Positions 47,521 through 58,476 of a stretch of 63,552 bases of DNA are shown piece after piece. The stretch comes from a virus. The stretch is taken from the IMG/VR virus record IMGVR_UViG_3300050343_000084, positions 1 through 63,552 of that record; one strand, given 5' to 3'. Made by a program: the position numbers and the translations under genes. Each line of letters starts with the position of its first letter. Position 1 is the stretch's first letter. Under the pieces are notes generated by a model. That model made no database searches. It had not been told where the DNA came from and was given only the letters and a program-made list of their open reading frames with translations.

Positions 47521-50500
47521 TTAAAATTTTACTTTTCTTCCTGATTCGAAATCTATTGAATCTTTTATTCTTTTATTTTCTATTCTGGTTGCCGCGGCTT
47601 TACGAGCAGACGCGCTTCGTTTTGCTCTTTGCTTAGCGTCATAATCCGCTCTTTCCTCGGGTGTCATAGCAGCGTAATCAGCTAGTTTCTTTTTTCTGTT
47701 TTCTATTCTAGTTTTAGCGGCTTTAATTTTACCCTCAGCTTTTCTTCTAGCTTTACCTTCTGTTTTAACAAATTCTTCCTCTTCTTTTTTAGCGTTAACA
47801 TCCCAGGTTCTCCAGCCAAGACCTAGCATCATTCTTTGATAAGATGTATTACGGGCGTCAAGTGCTTCGGATATACCGTCTAATTCAGCTAAAGCTCTAT
47901 CTAGCGGCAGGTTTAATCCAGCAGATGAAAGTGATGCTAATATTTCGTAATTAGGTGATATGTTAAATCTTCCATTTAAAGTAACATCCCAGCCTTGAGC
48001 TTCTATTACATCTTTGTCAAACTTCTTAGTTTGAATTGCGCCGTATACTTTCCTCATCTTAGAACCTATAGGTGGCGATACGTTTGCTAGTTCTAATAGT
48101 GTATAAGCGTGATCAGCATTATAACCTTTTTTCTCTTCTTTGTAATATCTATTAATAACATTTTTTAATGTTGATATAACAGCGCCTGTTAGTCCGGATC
48201 CCCTAAGAATAGTGTCCACCATAGAATTAACAATTCTTTCAGCCTTTGTATTAATGATTCTTTCGTATTTTTCATCATCTTCTTCTTCATCACCAAATCC
48301 TGGTATTAACGCAAACAATGAATTTTGCAATGCGCTAAATATAAGGTTTTGCACAAACCCGTAATAAGCTATCTTACTAATATTGGTCTTAGCATCGCCA
48401 CGGCCGTTTATAAGATCCTGGCCAGCTTTTTTCATTAATCTAGTGTATTGCATCGGCGTGTTTTGAAAAGCCAATATAAGACGCCCTAAATGGCTCGACT
48501 GTTGTGCAGACACAAGCATAGGGTCACCTGATTGCTGTGTCTCATCGGATATAGCGCTAAAGTCTTCAAATGCTTTTGCTTCTGCCTCTGCCTGTGATAA
48601 ACCCTGCTTCTTATAAGTTTTTGTTCTGTTAATTAAAAACGTAGCTCCTCCTGTCGCAATGGCAAAACTATCCGCTATTTGAGTAGGCGTGAAACCTATT
48701 TTTAATAAGTATGCAATTACAGCGCTTGCTTTGTCTTTACTGTTTTTAGCTTGGTTAGCTATCTCTTGCTCTTGTACGTCTGATTTTAAACCGCCCCGAC
48801 GTTCTTTAAGTTTATCGGAATTGAATATCTTCGACCATGCGCTCCAGTAAGCCGGCTGATTAGCAAATGCCAAACCAGCTTTTAACGGATTATTGTCACT
48901 CCAATTTACAAAGTTAGCAAATGATAACATCTGCATTGCCGCTGACCTACGGTTAAAGAACATTATAGTACCGACAGAGTTATTAACCCAGTTTAACCAT
49001 TGTTGCTCGTAAGCGCCAGGTTGTGCCGGTCTGTTTCTGCCAGACTTCATTCGCGCTATAGAGTTTTTTAAAGCGTTTACATAACGAGTACCGTATAAAG
49101 CCTCAAGCTTAGTTAAATTTTTTTCGTCAAATATAATATCTACATTATCGTTAAACTCTTGTAAATATTCAGATCTTGTTCCAACCTCGTTTATTTGATT
49201 AATATCTTTTAATACAGAGCCCGCTACCCAGTATTCCGCGGGTGATGGCCATTGTTCTTGCTTTGATATTGTTTGAAGACCATCAGCAAACGCTGATAAA
49301 TCAGGATCATTTGCCACAAGGCTATTTAATTTCTTTTGGTCTCTTTTAGATATACCGGGAACTTCTTGGCCTTGCTGTGTCCATAAATATACACGCACAG
49401 CTTGATCAACGGTGTAATCTGTATCGCCAATTTGTTTGCCCAGGCGTTTTTTCATTCCGGGAAACATTTTTAATAATATAGCGAAATCATTTTTAAGAGC
49501 TCGTCTAGCTTTTTCCATAGCAGATATACCTCTCATATACGGCACAACCAAATTATCTTCAAAGAATTTTTGATCAGCTTCGCCTTGCTTGCCTTTGCCG
49601 GCTAATGCGTATGACGTTAGCCCTCTAAAGTCCTCTGCCCCATACGGTAAGAAAACTTTAAATCTACCTTTCTTAGCACCTTCTTTTCGCGCTCTAATTT
49701 TAGAGTATACAGCTTCTGCAGCAACGCCTTTATTACGCTCAATCATTTTATTAAGATCTTGCGATAATCCCATACTCCTTTTCACTCTTGCCTGCTGCAC
49801 TTTCCCTTTAACGTCAAATACATCAAGCACCTCTTTAACAGCTTTAACATTACCCATGTGATCATCCACAAAGTAAAAATCGTTGAACCCATCCGCGACC
49901 TTGCCAACCATCCAGGCGGCTTTTGCGGCGGGTGCGCCGTTAGCAAGTCCAGTTATATTTTCAAGAGGTATCTCTAAGCCTATACCTTTTAAAAATGCGT
50001 GTATAGCAACTGCCGATTCTGCAGGTCTAGCAGTTAATACAAATATATTTTTATTACCAAACTTTTCAATCGCTTTTTTAAGCCTTGGGGCAAGAGGGCC
50101 TGGTGTACCTTTAACAACCTTATTGAATTCGCTAAAGTCAAATGTTGCTCCTTCAGCGGTTAATTGTTCGCTATTTTTAGCAAACTCTGCAGGTGTTATT
50201 TTATATGTCTTACCGTCTTTATTTACAATCACTTGGCTTTTACTGAACGCCAGTGTATCATCAAAGTCATATACACTAATACCTTTAGGGTTCGAGGTGT
50301 AAGAACGCTTGCGGGCATTGTTTATAGCTTTTTGCTGTATCGTTATTTTTTTAACTTCAGCTTCAGCGTCTTTTTTAACCTCAGGCTTAAAGCCTTTTTG
50401 ATTAAAATAATCAGCGTACTGTTGGCCAATAATAGATCCATCTTCTAAAGACTCTAATGCGTATTGCACTTTGCCTCTTGTAGCGAAATTATAATATCTT

Positions 50501-53500
50501 TTCCACCAAGGTGTTTCGCCTGGCTTATACCCTGCTATCATAACTTGCTGATAACCAGATTTGCCAATCACTTTATCCATTTCAACTGGTATAATAGCAA
50601 CTTGGTAATCTGACTTTAGCGCATCAAGATCGATGTCTTTATTGCCTTTCACAATAACCTCATACATATGAGCTAACACAACCCGCGCTGGAACACCGTG
50701 CTCATACCTATATTTTTTAGTTTCCATAGTAGGTAGTACTGAGCTTCTGTAAGTAACAGGGGCAGCGGATCTTAATGCTGTATTGGTACCAGAGTTTAAT
50801 GAAGCCATCACCATAGCCTGCACCGCAGCGTCTGCTCCCTTAATACTTTGTAATATTGTTGTTGTGTAATTCCACGCCGCCTCAGCGTTTGCTTTATCAG
50901 CTTTTGCGTCAAACTTACCGGTTAAATGTCCCTTAAGAACATTACCTGTTGCGGAATATTTTCTTTTAAGTACTTTGCCTGTATTTAATTCTATCTCTGT
51001 AGGTGATATACTTTTTATATTAAACCCAGCTCTATTAAGCGCTTCTATAACCTGCGCTTGACCGGCGTATAAATCTGACCTATGCGTTTTCGAAGGAACC
51101 AAAACGCCATCAATCCATCTTCCCACCCTGCCTGAATTAGCAAAAGAAGCCGATGTGAATGCAACAGCGGTTTGTATATCCATAGTTTCTAAAGCGGATT
51201 CTACTACAATCCGGGAGCGCTCTACGTTGTTCCAGTCTGTAAACATACTTGAAACAGAATCGTAGGCATTAGTCATTGCTGTAATGGTCGATTGGCCATC
51301 TATATCTGCCGCAATATCATTTAGGTAGTCTTCAAATGTTTTGCCCTCTGCTTTAAGCTCTGATTCAAAATCAGGTGATAAAGGTTTAAGCAATTTAAAA
51401 AATTGTTTACCTATAGACTTGTGCTGCTCTTTTGAAAAATCGGGATATACATTTTTAACAGCTCTAGTTATACTGGCTTCAGTATATTTGCCGCCCATTA
51501 AGGTTCTCAGCTGGTTAAAAAATTCAGCTCTATTAAGTTCAAATTTATTAAATTCAGTTGGCGATAAACTAGATATAGAATATTTACGTCTACCAATTTG
51601 CGTTTCAACTTCTTGTATAGCTGCTTCGTTTTCTAAGCCTTCTGCTCTTAACACGTCAGGCAACTCGTCTTTAAGCATTTGATCAGCAATAACCTCAGCT
51701 AAAGATACTTTCCTCGCGTTACGTACATTGGTAGGTCTATCATTTGCTTTTAGATATTCAGTACCTTCTTTCTTTACCTCTGCACTATATGGTTTTTTAA
51801 TACGCAGCTTATTATTAGCGTATATGTTTTTTATTTTTTTAGCTTGGCTTTCGCCGCGATCAATTGCATCGTTGTATGCTTTAACCTCATCAACGGACAT
51901 TGGTATTTCTTTTCCGTTTTCATCTAAAGCGGTTTCTATTAAGAACGGGAATCTAGCAGATACCTGATCAACCGTCATCAGATTATATATAGATTGGAAA
52001 TTAGCATCTACAAAAGAATCATAGTTAGCGCGCTTGTCTTTATTACCAACTTTAGTAGAGTTATTCCAGTTAGACGCTCGGTCCATCATGTCTCTAATCT
52101 GGTTTACAAACATAGTCCTACCGTCTTTAAGTAGCGCTTGTCTAAAACCAAAATCAGCAATATTGTATTTACCAGTAGCCCAAAGCTTTTTAACTTTTTC
52201 AGCAAAGGAAGTAGAAAACGTTTCGTCTATTGTAGATATTTTATTATCATCACCAATAATAACTATTTCATCCGCTGCTTTTTTAAATACCTTTTTCTTT
52301 TCTTTTCCTTTACGTGTTTTTTTCGTAATCTCTTGCTCTGCGCTTTCGTCGCCAACAAGCTGTTTTTTACCTGGCTCGGAAGGGGCTGCTTCAGTAGTAA
52401 TTTCTCCAAATCCTGGAGTTTTATTAATTACCCCTTGTAGCCTATTGTCTATTTGGCCAAATATATACGTACTAAGCTTTGTACCACCCTCGGGGTCGTA
52501 TGATTTTATTAAGAAAGGTATACCGTCATCTCCCTTTTGAATACCTGTTGCGGCTCTATTTATTATTTCATCTTTGAGCTCATCGTATCTAGGGACTTGA
52601 TCTCTGGATTTCATTCTGTATGCTACATATGTAGCGTATTGTTCACCAACCAAAAATCCAATACCTAGTTTAGTATCGTCATCAACGGCGTCCCATTGTT
52701 CTTTTGTAAAGTTGGGTGTGCCATCGGGGTTTATTTTTAAATTTAAACCATAAAGCCCAGCCGCTTCATTAAAGGCTTTGTTACCATCTTGGAACATGCC
52801 ATCTTTATTTTCTTGAGTAAACTTCTCAGGTGCCGTAATTGACTTTGATTTTTTACCTTTAATGCCCTCACCTGCTTTTATTTTAGCTAATGATAGTTTT
52901 GATAGCTTACCTTTTTGAAAATTCTTTTGATAATTTATAATAAAATTAAATACCTCCTGACCAGAATCAAATGTTTGTTTTGTGCCTAGCCTACCTCGTA
53001 ATAACCTGCTTATAAATCTACCTACACTTTGCCAAAAGCTTTCGCCTAGCTTACTAACATCTTGTCCAAGTTTTAATTTAGTACCAACAATATCAGAAAA
53101 CGCTGTAAAAAACTCGTCCATATGTACCGTGTCTATATCCGAGTAATTTAGCTTTAGCTGCTTTTCAATGGCTTTTAATAAACCATTCTTTTTAAGTATA
53201 CCTTTAAATTCTGTTAATATTCTAGTTTGCAACTCTGTCGGCTTGCCATCGTTTGTAAATTCAGCCTTTAGTATTTTGTGCAAGAGTTCGTGCGACGCCA
53301 CTGAAATTTGGCTATTCTCCGCGGCTACATCCAACATTATAACAATCTTGCCGTCTTCCTCCATAAAACCATTGCTAAACAAATCTTTACCTTTATACTT
53401 CTTAGCGATAGCTTCAGCCTTATTTTTAAGGACGACCACACCATCATTGCCGGCTACTTTTTTGAGAAACTTAGTGTCTTTATATATTTCTGCTATATTT

Positions 53501-56157
53501 TCACCTTTGGCTAATTTTTTCTGTGCTTGGTTTAGTTTATCTATTTGAGCTTCTAAGTCGCCTTGCAGCCCTTTGTCTAATTGACTTTTTTCTGTTTCTA
53601 GCTCATTAATTTTTAATGAATTTCTAGCCATTTTAACATATGTATCGGGATTTAACTCGATCATATATTCAGGTACTTTTTTGTTTCCAAAAGAAAACTT
53701 TACAGCATCGGCATCTTTTAATATTTGATTTGCTTGCCGGCGTGTAATTTGGTTTTCATTAACCAAATAATCAAGTCTTGTAGAAGCCCCTTCTGTATCT
53801 GCGCTAACGGTCATTAAATCCATTAACTTATTAGGATTATACTTATAGCTAACCCCCGATATACCACCGGATAGCCCACCAACAGCTAAAGACAATATTG
53901 ATGTTTCCACAAACTGCTCTAAAGTATATTCTGTTTCTAAAATATCTTTACCCGCTCTAAGATTGATGTCTGGGTTAACAAGAAATGTTTCACCTAATTG
54001 TTGTACGTTTTCTTGCACAACTTCTTTAACGCCCTCTGCGGCAAACAGCCCACCTGTTTTTTTATTAAATACAGATTGTACTGCTCTTGAAAATTCATTT
54101 TTAACAGCAGCGTATGGATTTGCTTTGCCTTTCTTAGCCGTATTATAAGCTGTTGTTAAACGTTTATATACATTATTCTTAGGATCAAACAATCTACCTA
54201 AAAGCTTTTGCTGTGGAACCTTAGGGGCTAACGGCCCTGTAAGTGTATATAGCGCGGCCATTTCAGCACTTGCTATTCTAGCTAGCTCATCGGCGTCCTC
54301 TGTGGACATGTTAGCATCCAAAGCTGCTCTCATAGTATTGTTATAACCATGAGAAGCTCCGTATAAACCTTGGAACATTGTAGCATTTATAACTTCGGGT
54401 GAAGCTTTTACTTTCGGCATTTTAATACCAAAGGTTTCTGTATTTTTAACTAAATAAGCTCCTTTGTTTTTACCCGCTTGAGCTCTTTTAGCATACCTGG
54501 CATACTCAGCAGCGGATTTAAATCTGCCTAATTTACCAGCCTTAGCTAGCATATTTAAAGATGCTTTTGCTCTCGCTGCGCCTACCGCTGTTCTAGCTAG
54601 CCCAACGCCTTTAGGTCCTGCTACTTGAAACCCTAAGCTGCCAACAGTTGTTCCGAATATTTTGCTTGAGCCTCTTGCGCTTATGTGGTAATCTTCTTCT
54701 CCGTTTTCTTGTAAAAAATTACTTAGCTTTTCATAATCTTTTGAGTCTAGTATTCTGCTAATCTCTTTTTCGGCTTTAGTATCCCAAATCTCGCCATTTT
54801 CACCTAATATATAATTTCTACCGTCAGTATAAACAGCCTCTAAGCCGTTTGCGTAGCGGTAATCCATTGTGCTAATTTCATTACGTCTGCGTAAAGACCT
54901 AAGTGCAGACTGATTTTCAGACCATGTATCAAACCCTATTAAGTCTGTTACCCACAAACCAAAATCAACTGATTCTTGACCAAACCCCTCTATAGCGCTT
55001 ATAAATGGGTTAAAAACAACATCAAATCCCTTTCTAACTATATTTCTATCCTTGTCTTGCTCGTAATCCGCAAGATTTTTTTTGCGAACAGATTCATTAT
55101 ATGCAGCTAAATTTTTTTGGTTTTCCTCAGACCAACTATATGACTCATATAAAAAGTCTTTATTGGGTAATTTTACATAAGCATCTTTGCCTTGCTTATT
55201 TGTATTGTATTGATCAATGTCAAAAGCTATATTTTCAATTTCGTCTATTGTATCAGCATCTTTATATAAGTCAGGATTGCTTTTAGCGTGCTGTAGCGCC
55301 GCCTTTTTGCGATTACGTCTATTTACATGCTCGTTATACTCGACTAGCATAGTAAATAATTTGTCCTCCTCTAAAGCATTCTCTTCAAGATCCGAATATG
55401 TTAATGTTTCTTGATCAAACATGCCTTGCTGCTCATAATCAGTAATAGCTTCGTCGTAACCATTTCTAGCTAAGTAGCCTTGGAAATCAACTTTATTTAT
55501 TGACTCGGGTAGATTTGGGTAATACTTGTCAGTGAAATTTGTAGTCTTGCCTTTATTATAAGCGTAATTATCGTAAGCAATATCTAAATCTTCTTGCTTT
55601 ATTGTTTCGTTTACAAAAAAGTTAATATCTTTTTCCTCTACATAAAGAGGATTTTCAATTTCACGGCCGCGCTTGTTGCTTTTTGTTTTTGCTTGCCCAT
55701 AGTTATAGAGCTTCCAAGCCGTTGCTTCTTCTGGTGTTGGTTCTTCCCAGCCTATTCCTTTTCTTTCGTTGCGAGTTCCTTCTGATAAAATTATTTCTTT
55801 TTTACGCGTAGCCCCTGTTATTGGGTTATAACCTTCGCCGCTTTGGTATATTTTAAGTAAACCATCTGCGTTAGGCAATTTAAATCCATCAGCTCTTTGT
55901 TGTGATTCCAATAAACCAGGATCCAAGTCTAATTCCGTACTCTCTTGTGGCTTCGCTATTATGGATGCCCTGCTTGGTGTTGCTACTGGAGTTACAGGCG
56001 CATCCGTCCCCGCAACCCCGGTTTGAAAATCATCTTTTAAGTCGCTTTCCCAGCCAAAATCACTCGCCCATTCCTCAACGCTAATCCCAAGGCTTTCCGC
56101 GTTTATAGTAGCCTCTTCGCGTGTGATACTTTTGTCACCTTTTTTAAATCCGCTCAT
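47521..56157 (-). CDS. Giant polyvalent virion protein (2878 residues)
   Basis: The longest gene. Recognisable pieces: a zinc-metallopeptidase-like HELLH in SVASHELLHKILKAEF (about residue 955); a segment DGIPFLIKSYDPEGGTKLST (about 1215-1230) followed by YIFGQIDNRLQG, which resembles sigma factor region 2; a HAD-type phosphatase with VYDFDDTLAF (about 1964), VLTARPAES (about 2042) and DDHMG (about 2097); hydrophobic stretches near 760 and 2605; and a basic coiled-coil tail. Large polyvalent proteins of this kind are ejected with phage DNA and carry enzyme modules for entry. It follows the ejection-type proteins at 56170-57983. Confidence 0.78.
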   Translation of the reverse strand: MSGFKKGDKSITREEATINAESLGISVEEWASDFGWESDLKDDFQTGVAGTDAPVTPVATPSRASIIAKPQESTELDLDPGLLESQQRADGFKLPNADGLLKIYQSGEGYNPITGATRKKEIILSEGTRNERKGIGWEEPTPEEATAWKLYNYGQAKTKSNKRGREIENPLYVEEKDINFFVNETIKQEDLDIAYDNYAYNKGKTTNFTDKYYPNLPESINKVDFQGYLARNGYDEAITDYEQQGMFDQETLTYSDLEENALEEDKLFTMLVEYNEHVNRRNRKKAALQHAKSNPDLYKDADTIDEIENIAFDIDQYNTNKQGKDAYVKLPNKDFLYESYSWSEENQKNLAAYNESVRKKNLADYEQDKDRNIVRKGFDVVFNPFISAIEGFGQESVDFGLWVTDLIGFDTWSENQSALRSLRRRNEISTMDYRYANGLEAVYTDGRNYILGENGEIWDTKAEKEISRILDSKDYEKLSNFLQENGEEDYHISARGSSKIFGTTVGSLGFQVAGPKGVGLARTAVGAARAKASLNMLAKAGKLGRFKSAAEYARYAKRAQAGKNKGAYLVKNTETFGIKMPKVKASPEVINATMFQGLYGASHGYNNTMRAALDANMSTEDADELARIASAEMAALYTLTGPLAPKVPQQKLLGRLFDPKNNVYKRLTTAYNTAKKGKANPYAAVKNEFSRAVQSVFNKKTGGLFAAEGVKEVVQENVQQLGETFLVNPDINLRAGKDILETEYTLEQFVETSILSLAVGGLSGGISGVSYKYNPNKLMDLMTVSADTEGASTRLDYLVNENQITRRQANQILKDADAVKFSFGNKKVPEYMIELNPDTYVKMARNSLKINELETEKSQLDKGLQGDLEAQIDKLNQAQKKLAKGENIAEIYKDTKFLKKVAGNDGVVVLKNKAEAIAKKYKGKDLFSNGFMEEDGKIVIMLDVAAENSQISVASHELLHKILKAEFTNDGKPTELQTRILTEFKGILKKNGLLKAIEKQLKLNYSDIDTVHMDEFFTAFSDIVGTKLKLGQDVSKLGESFWQSVGRFISRLLRGRLGTKQTFDSGQEVFNFIINYQKNFQKGKLSKLSLAKIKAGEGIKGKKSKSITAPEKFTQENKDGMFQDGNKAFNEAAGLYGLNLKINPDGTPNFTKEQWDAVDDDTKLGIGFLVGEQYATYVAYRMKSRDQVPRYDELKDEIINRAATGIQKGDDGIPFLIKSYDPEGGTKLSTYIFGQIDNRLQGVINKTPGFGEITTEAAPSEPGKKQLVGDESAEQEITKKTRKGKEKKKVFKKAADEIVIIGDDNKISTIDETFSTSFAEKVKKLWATGKYNIADFGFRQALLKDGRTMFVNQIRDMMDRASNWNNSTKVGNKDKRANYDSFVDANFQSIYNLMTVDQVSARFPFLIETALDENGKEIPMSVDEVKAYNDAIDRGESQAKKIKNIYANNKLRIKKPYSAEVKKEGTEYLKANDRPTNVRNARKVSLAEVIADQMLKDELPDVLRAEGLENEAAIQEVETQIGRRKYSISSLSPTEFNKFELNRAEFFNQLRTLMGGKYTEASITRAVKNVYPDFSKEQHKSIGKQFFKLLKPLSPDFESELKAEGKTFEDYLNDIAADIDGQSTITAMTNAYDSVSSMFTDWNNVERSRIVVESALETMDIQTAVAFTSASFANSGRVGRWIDGVLVPSKTHRSDLYAGQAQVIEALNRAGFNIKSISPTEIELNTGKVLKRKYSATGNVLKGHLTGKFDAKADKANAEAAWNYTTTILQSIKGADAAVQAMVMASLNSGTNTALRSAAPVTYRSSVLPTMETKKYRYEHGVPARVVLAHMYEVIVKGNKDIDLDALKSDYQVAIIPVEMDKVIGKSGYQQVMIAGYKPGETPWWKRYYNFATRGKVQYALESLEDGSIIGQQYADYFNQKGFKPEVKKDAEAEVKKITIQQKAINNARKRSYTSNPKGISVYDFDDTLAFSKSQVIVNKDGKTYKITPAEFAKNSEQLTAEGATFDFSEFNKVVKGTPGPLAPRLKKAIEKFGNKNIFVLTARPAESAVAIHAFLKGIGLEIPLENITGLANGAPAAKAAWMVGKVADGFNDFYFVDDHMGNVKAVKEVLDVFDVKGKVQQARVKRSMGLSQDLNKMIERNKGVAAEAVYSKIRARKEGAKKGRFKVFLPYGAEDFRGLTSYALAGKGKQGEADQKFFEDNLVVPYMRGISAMEKARRALKNDFAILLKMFPGMKKRLGKQIGDTDYTVDQAVRVYLWTQQGQEVPGISKRDQKKLNSLVANDPDLSAFADGLQTISKQEQWPSPAEYWVAGSVLKDINQINEVGTRSEYLQEFNDNVDIIFDEKNLTKLEALYGTRYVNALKNSIARMKSGRNRPAQPGAYEQQWLNWVNNSVGTIMFFNRRSAAMQMLSFANFVNWSDNNPLKAGLAFANQPAYWSAWSKIFNSDKLKERRGGLKSDVQEQEIANQAKNSKDKASAVIAYLLKIGFTPTQIADSFAIATGGATFLINRTKTYKKQGLSQAEAEAKAFEDFSAISDETQQSGDPMLVSAQQSSHLGRLILAFQNTPMQYTRLMKKAGQDLINGRGDAKTNISKIAYYGFVQNLIFSALQNSLFALIPGFGDEEEDDEKYERIINTKAERIVNSMVDTILRGSGLTGAVISTLKNVINRYYKEEKKGYNADHAYTLLELANVSPPIGSKMRKVYGAIQTKKFDKDVIEAQGWDVTLNGRFNISPNYEILASLSSAGLNLPLDRALAELDGISEALDARNTSYQRMMLGLGWRTWDVNAKKEEEEFVKTEGKARRKAEGKIKAAKTRIENRKKKLADYAAMTPEERADYDAKQRAKRSASARKAAATRIENKRIKDSIDFESGRKVKF

Positions 56158-56169
56158 ATTATATTATAT

Positions 56170-57312
56170 TTAATAAGTTGAATACCCGCTAAAAATTAAA
56201 GCTTCTTCTTTTGTCATTGGATCTGTTACATCTAAACGAACGCCATCGTCATTACGAACTTCATATAAACCGTCTTTGTTTACTACTAAAAACTGGTTGG
56301 TTTTTCTTCTAACTGGTATACCTCCCTTAATAGTTTTACCTTGTCTAATAGTGTCTGCAAATCCTATATATTCTTGCGTACGCCTAGACTCTTTTTGATT
56401 GCTTATTTTTGCTTGTTTACCATTTGCCGCTGCACCGCGTGCTGCTTCGCTTGATATTTTTACAAATCCATTAACCAGCTCTTGCGAAAGATTAGGGTCA
56501 TCTAATAATGGTATTAAGGTTTCAAAATTCCCAAAGCTACTTAGTTTATCAGCTACAATTGATTTCATCGCCTCCGGGTTATTTAACGCGAAAGCTTTTA
56601 TCCTATCTTCAAACATTTTTTGCTTGGTAGCGTCATACGAACCAGAACTATAAATAGGGGTAAATAGATCGTTATATTCTATAGCCTGCTGATAAGCTTG
56701 CTTAAAAGGCATTTTAATGTCTTTATAATCTATACCTTTACCTTCTTTATCTTGGAATACTAATTGACCGTTTTCTTTAAGGCTAAGAGGCGCTCTGCCT
56801 GTAAAGACAAGGCCCGCCATGCTAGATTCGTACTCACTGTTTCCTTCAGATTGATCTTTAACAGACTCGGAATAATTAACTTTTGAGTCTTTAAAACCGT
56901 CAATTTCTGCCTTAGCTGTTGCTATAGCGTTTTTTTCATTATTCATAATATCAAGCTGCTCCATGTATTCAGGAGTGCCTGGGGTGAAATTAACTATAGC
57001 GCTAGCTGCGGCCGCGTACCTATCTTTTACACCCATTAAAAAATTGTTAATTTCTTTTTGGTTTTGCGGTGATAAAGCAGATACATCAACATTTGAATTA
57101 AACGTTTGCAGATAATTTTTAACCTCTGCGTTTCTAGCCCGAGATCTAGCTTCTCTTTGTTCCGCGGCCTGTTGCAAAACTTTCATTTGTCGGTCTATGC
57201 CTTTGTTCATTGAACCGGCTATATCAACAAAGCCGCCAGCTTGTCGCATAGCGCCTTCGCCACGTATTAAGCCTGCGTCTGCGGAATAACTTATACCTTG
57301 TTTCTTTGCCAT
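56170..57312 (-). CDS. Internal virion (ejection) protein
   Basis: A 380-residue largely helical protein: MAKKQGISYSADAGLIRGEG, RQMKVLQQAAEQREARSRAR, and a C-terminal beta part with GIPVRRKTNQFLVVNKDG. It lies between the Gly/Ala-rich 219-residue protein and the giant polyvalent protein, the usual position of podovirus internal core proteins. No enzyme motif seen. Confidence 0.62.
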   Translation of the reverse strand: MAKKQGISYSADAGLIRGEGAMRQAGGFVDIAGSMNKGIDRQMKVLQQAAEQREARSRARNAEVKNYLQTFNSNVDVSALSPQNQKEINNFLMGVKDRYAAAASAIVNFTPGTPEYMEQLDIMNNEKNAIATAKAEIDGFKDSKVNYSESVKDQSEGNSEYESSMAGLVFTGRAPLSLKENGQLVFQDKEGKGIDYKDIKMPFKQAYQQAIEYNDLFTPIYSSGSYDATKQKMFEDRIKAFALNNPEAMKSIVADKLSSFGNFETLIPLLDDPNLSQELVNGFVKISSEAARGAAANGKQAKISNQKESRRTQEYIGFADTIRQGKTIKGGIPVRRKTNQFLVVNKDGLYEVRNDDGVRLDVTDPMTKEEALIFSGYSTY

Positions 57313-57323
57313 AATTTAATTTT

Positions 57324-57983
57324 TTACTGTTGGCCGGTTACTGATGCACCGCCAAATCCAAAACCTCCATCTGCGCCACCTCCAATTCCAGAGGCCGCGG
57401 CTCCTGCTAAATCTCCTATGCCACCCATAATAGACTGCGTAGCCTGTGCCCTTGCTGCTTTAGCTGCTCCTAACCTTTGTTGAGCCATGCCTAATTGAGT
57501 GCCTGTTTTCTTATATTCTAATCCTCTTGCTGTTTCAGCCCCGCCAGCTTCAGCCATCTGTAGGCTCCCGGCCATTTGCGCTTTTGCCATTTGGTTAGAC
57601 CTTTCTTGTTGTCCTATGCTTGCTGCGGCTTGTGCTGCTCCTTGCGTTTGTTGATTAGCCATAGCTTGCGCCAATGCAGCTATGCCAGATCCGCCAGCTG
57701 CGCCAGCCATTTGATCCATAATATTAGCTTGCCCCTGTTGCTGTGCTTGCAATTGAAACTCCGCTGCTCTTTGGTCAACCGTTAGGTCTTCCATAGTGTT
57801 TTCTAAGTTAGCATACAAGTTAGATGTGTCAAGTTCAGCGTATTGATTTTTAAACATATCGTACTCCTCCTGAGCCGCCGCTTCTTCTCTTTTTCTTTTA
57901 CCACTACCTATAATACCGCCAGCTATGCCGGTAAGTCCTTTTACCGCGCCTCCAATTGCCATTGCTGTTGCTACTCCTGCCAT
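57324..57983 (-). CDS. Internal virion protein (small ejection protein)
   Basis: A 219-residue Gly/Ala/Gln-rich protein: MAGVATAMAIGGAVKGLTGI with a glycine-zipper-like hydrophobic start, helices such as EDLTVDQRAAEFQLQAQQQG, and a Gly-rich tail. This resembles T7 gp14-type or P22 gp7-type ejection proteins that insert into the outer membrane. It overlaps the cupin gene by 13 bases. Confidence 0.65.
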   Translation of the reverse strand: MAGVATAMAIGGAVKGLTGIAGGIIGSGKRKREEAAAQEEYDMFKNQYAELDTSNLYANLENTMEDLTVDQRAAEFQLQAQQQGQANIMDQMAGAAGGSGIAALAQAMANQQTQGAAQAAASIGQQERSNQMAKAQMAGSLQMAEAGGAETARGLEYKKTGTQLGMAQQRLGAAKAARAQATQSIMGGIGDLAGAAASGIGGGADGGFGFGGASVTGQQ

Positions 57984-58459
57984 AGTTTTTCTTTTTTATT
58001 ATATTCCTCAAGGGTTATAGAATACAAAGATTCTTCAACCTCTTTCATATCTTTAGTGTTCGTGGGGTTTTTATGTACATTTATAAATAATGAATCTTCT
58101 AAAGATAGTATTAATCGTTTTGCTCCTTTTATAGATTTTTCATAACACGGAGCTATGTGTTCAACCTCCTGCCCGTCTGTTGTAACTAGTATTCTGCCTT
58201 TTAACAAAAACCAAAAATGCTCTGTATGATGTATCGCGCTTATCACCACGCATTCTGCAGGCATATACATTTTGCGCATGTAAAGCTGATCCGCAAACTC
58301 GTTTTCGATGCGAAATATATCGTTATTAACTAAGTTTTTACCATCACCAAAAACGTTTTCTAAATGGTTGTTTTCAATCATTGTGTTTTGCAAGCTTTCA
58401 AGTTCGCCAACAAAGCTACTTAATTTATTATTATTAGATTCAATTTTATTTTTTAACAT
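57971..58459 (-). CDS. Cupin-like small virion protein
   Basis: A 162-residue protein containing AECVVISAIHHTEHFWFLLK, then GRILVTTDGQEVEHIAP and DSLFINVHKNPT. The H-H-x-E-H and later HKNP spacing fits a small cupin barrel with metal-binding His/Glu. Proteins like this occur near ejection genes in marine phages. Function unproven. Confidence 0.62.
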   Translation of the reverse strand: MLKNKIESNNNKLSSFVGELESLQNTMIENNHLENVFGDGKNLVNNDIFRIENEFADQLYMRKMYMPAECVVISAIHHTEHFWFLLKGRILVTTDGQEVEHIAPCYEKSIKGAKRLILSLEDSLFINVHKNPTNTKDMKEVEESLYSITLEEYNKKEKLWQE

Positions 58460-58476
58460 ATAATTATTATTACATG

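Noticed and set aside
52034-52540. Long open frames on the plus strand opposite late genes (also 21918-22400, 49883-50302)
   Set aside because: They are mirror frames of well-supported minus-strand genes, with low-complexity Ser/Leu content and no family resemblance.
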